Positions 14,356 through 14,990 of a DNA stretch of 14,990 bases are shown here, piece after piece. The stretch spans positions 1 to 14,990 of the forward strand of contig JAUWYR010000052.1 in the NCBI GenBank assembly GCA_030615745.1, read 5' to 3'. A model generated the notes under the pieces. That model was not told the origin of the DNA and did not search any database. It saw only the letters and a list, made by a program, of their open reading frames with translations. A program made the position numbers and the translations under genes. Positions within the stretch are counted from its first letter, which is position 1, and each line of letters begins with the position of its first letter. The DNA is from Candidatus Zixiibacteriota bacterium. GTDB taxonomy: Bacteria; Zixibacteria; MSB-5A5; SM23-73-2.

Positions 14356-14725
14356 TCGTTCATATCCGAAATAGGCTCGGATATCCTTCCCTGGCCGGGC
14401 AGGCTGATATAGAAGTATAGGCAAACTATGTTCGGACATATCTCTTGATCGTTGCCGACACCCTTCTGGCTGACCTATCCTTCAGCCCTGTTTCCTCCTC
14501 CTTTCCTTGACTCTAATTTAATCTCCCAAAGGAGTTTCGCAAGACCTTTTCTACCCCCCAACACTAACAAATCTATGCGAAGCATCTTGATGATTGATGC
14601 ATACACACTTTTTCAAAAAATTCTCCTGTTAGCTCAGACAGCCATTTATGTCAAGCAGTCCTGCCTCTGGGGGACATGCTTGACCTACAAATCTCTTGCC
14701 CCTTGACCCCCGACCCTTGACCCTT
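14356..14725. other. Non-coding gap downstream of serS with hairpins
   Basis: No believable gene is present. ATATCCGA (14362-14369) pairs with TCGGATAT (14377-14384), adjacent to the cassette boundary. GTCAAGCA (14650-14657) pairs with TGCTTGAC (14677-14684), with an inner GTCC/GGAC stem, forming a strong hairpin downstream of serS; it lacks a T-tract, so terminator function is uncertain. The short unit CCCTTGACCC recurs around 14698-14725, right after the serS stop. A T-run on the minus strand near 14610-14622 follows only a weak stem. Confidence 0.35.
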
Positions 14726-14990
14726 CTAATTTATCTCCTCAATCCCATCCATATAGGGCTTTAGAACCTCAGGAACTTTAACTGTTCCCTTTTTTGTCTG
14801 ATAGTTTTCCAAAATACAGATCATAGTTCTTGGCAGAGCCACTCCTGAGCCATTTAAGGTATGTAAAAATCGGAGCTTATTTTCTTTTTTTGTTCTATAT
14901 TTGATTCCGATTCTTCTTGCTTGAAAATCCTCGTAGTTACTGCAGGAGGAAACCTCAAGATATTTTCCCAATCCAGAAGCCCAGGTTTCA
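14726..14990 (-). CDS. serS: Serine--tRNA ligase, C-terminal 88 residues (5' part outside window)
   Basis: The frame is open to the right edge and ends with TAG at 14726-14728. It begins [18 protein letters not shown] and continues [11 protein letters not shown], then [20 protein letters not shown], the class II motif 3 of seryl-tRNA synthetase with its ATP-binding Arg, and ends [12 protein letters not shown]. These are the SerS C-terminal motifs in normal order and spacing. The enzyme charges tRNA-Ser in the cytoplasm. It runs in the same direction as the other genes but is separated from them by the cassette-like segment. Confidence 0.95.
   Translation of the reverse strand, partial: ETWASGLGKYLEVSSCSNYEDFQARRIGIKYRTKKENKLRFLHTLNGSGVALPRTMICILENYQTKKGTVKVPEVLKPYMDGIEEIN

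Noticed and set aside
14349-14384. A complete attC site upstream of the HD gene, using the 14362-14384 hairpin
   Set aside because: The GTTGGGC core is present but no RYYYAAC box is found on the minus strand at the far side of the hairpin, so only the boundary half-site can be supported.
14452-14706. An 84-codon plus-strand ORF in the gap after serS
   Set aside because: It lies opposite to all other genes, has no ribosome site, crosses the 14650-14684 hairpin and has no recognisable composition or motif.
1-14990. CRISPR array, tRNA, rRNA or insertion-sequence transposase
   Set aside because: No regularly spaced repeats, no cloverleaf or ribosomal sequence that I recognise, and no transposase or integrase coding sequence were seen on either strand.

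Overview
The window looks like bacterial chromosome from an uncultured lineage. Most genes are AT-rich, every gene I can support lies on the minus strand, and the content combines a gingipain-type (C25) peptidase, a PorX-like response regulator and a membrane histidine kinase. C25 peptidases and PorX are best known from Bacteroidota and the wider FCB group (Zixibacteria, Cloacimonadota and similar). I infer an FCB-like candidate phylum; the exact phylum is not resolvable from this sequence.

Layout from right to left, the direction of transcription. The 3' end of serS (14726-14990) enters from the right edge. After a 440-bp non-coding gap comes a 630-residue protein (12393-14285) joining an HD phosphohydrolase-type domain to an eIF2B/MtnA-like sugar-phosphate isomerase fold. 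Next is a complete KefB/YbaL-type cation:proton antiporter (10502-12208). Both genes are bounded by short inverted core sites (GTTRRRY/RYYYAAC type). Structured elements of 80-90 bp resembling integron attC sites follow each gene, at 12262-12350 and, more degenerate, at 10296-10377. I read these two genes as probable integron-type cassettes without an integrase in view, inserted between housekeeping genes.

Then come two tiny ORFs (one looks like the broken N-terminus of a flavodoxin-fold oxidoreductase) and a long compact run: sensor histidine kinase, PorX-like regulator with a PglZ domain, tsaE, tsaB, rimI, accD and folC. TsaE and TsaB belong to the t6A tRNA-modification machinery. RimI is the N-acetyltransferase commonly found beside them. 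AccD is the acetyl-CoA carboxylase beta subunit and FolC makes folylpolyglutamates. Short gaps and 4- to 8-base overlaps suggest one transcript from the kinase to rimI or accD. A strong intrinsic terminator at 2859-2905 closes the run after folC.

The left end holds a secreted C25 cysteine peptidase (1-2319, C-terminus off the window) with its own clear sigma70-type promoter. Between it and folC is about 850 bp of non-coding DNA full of hairpins and short repeats. A C25 peptidase and a PorX/kinase pair in the same neighbourhood suggest type IX-like secretion, although no secretion component is encoded here.
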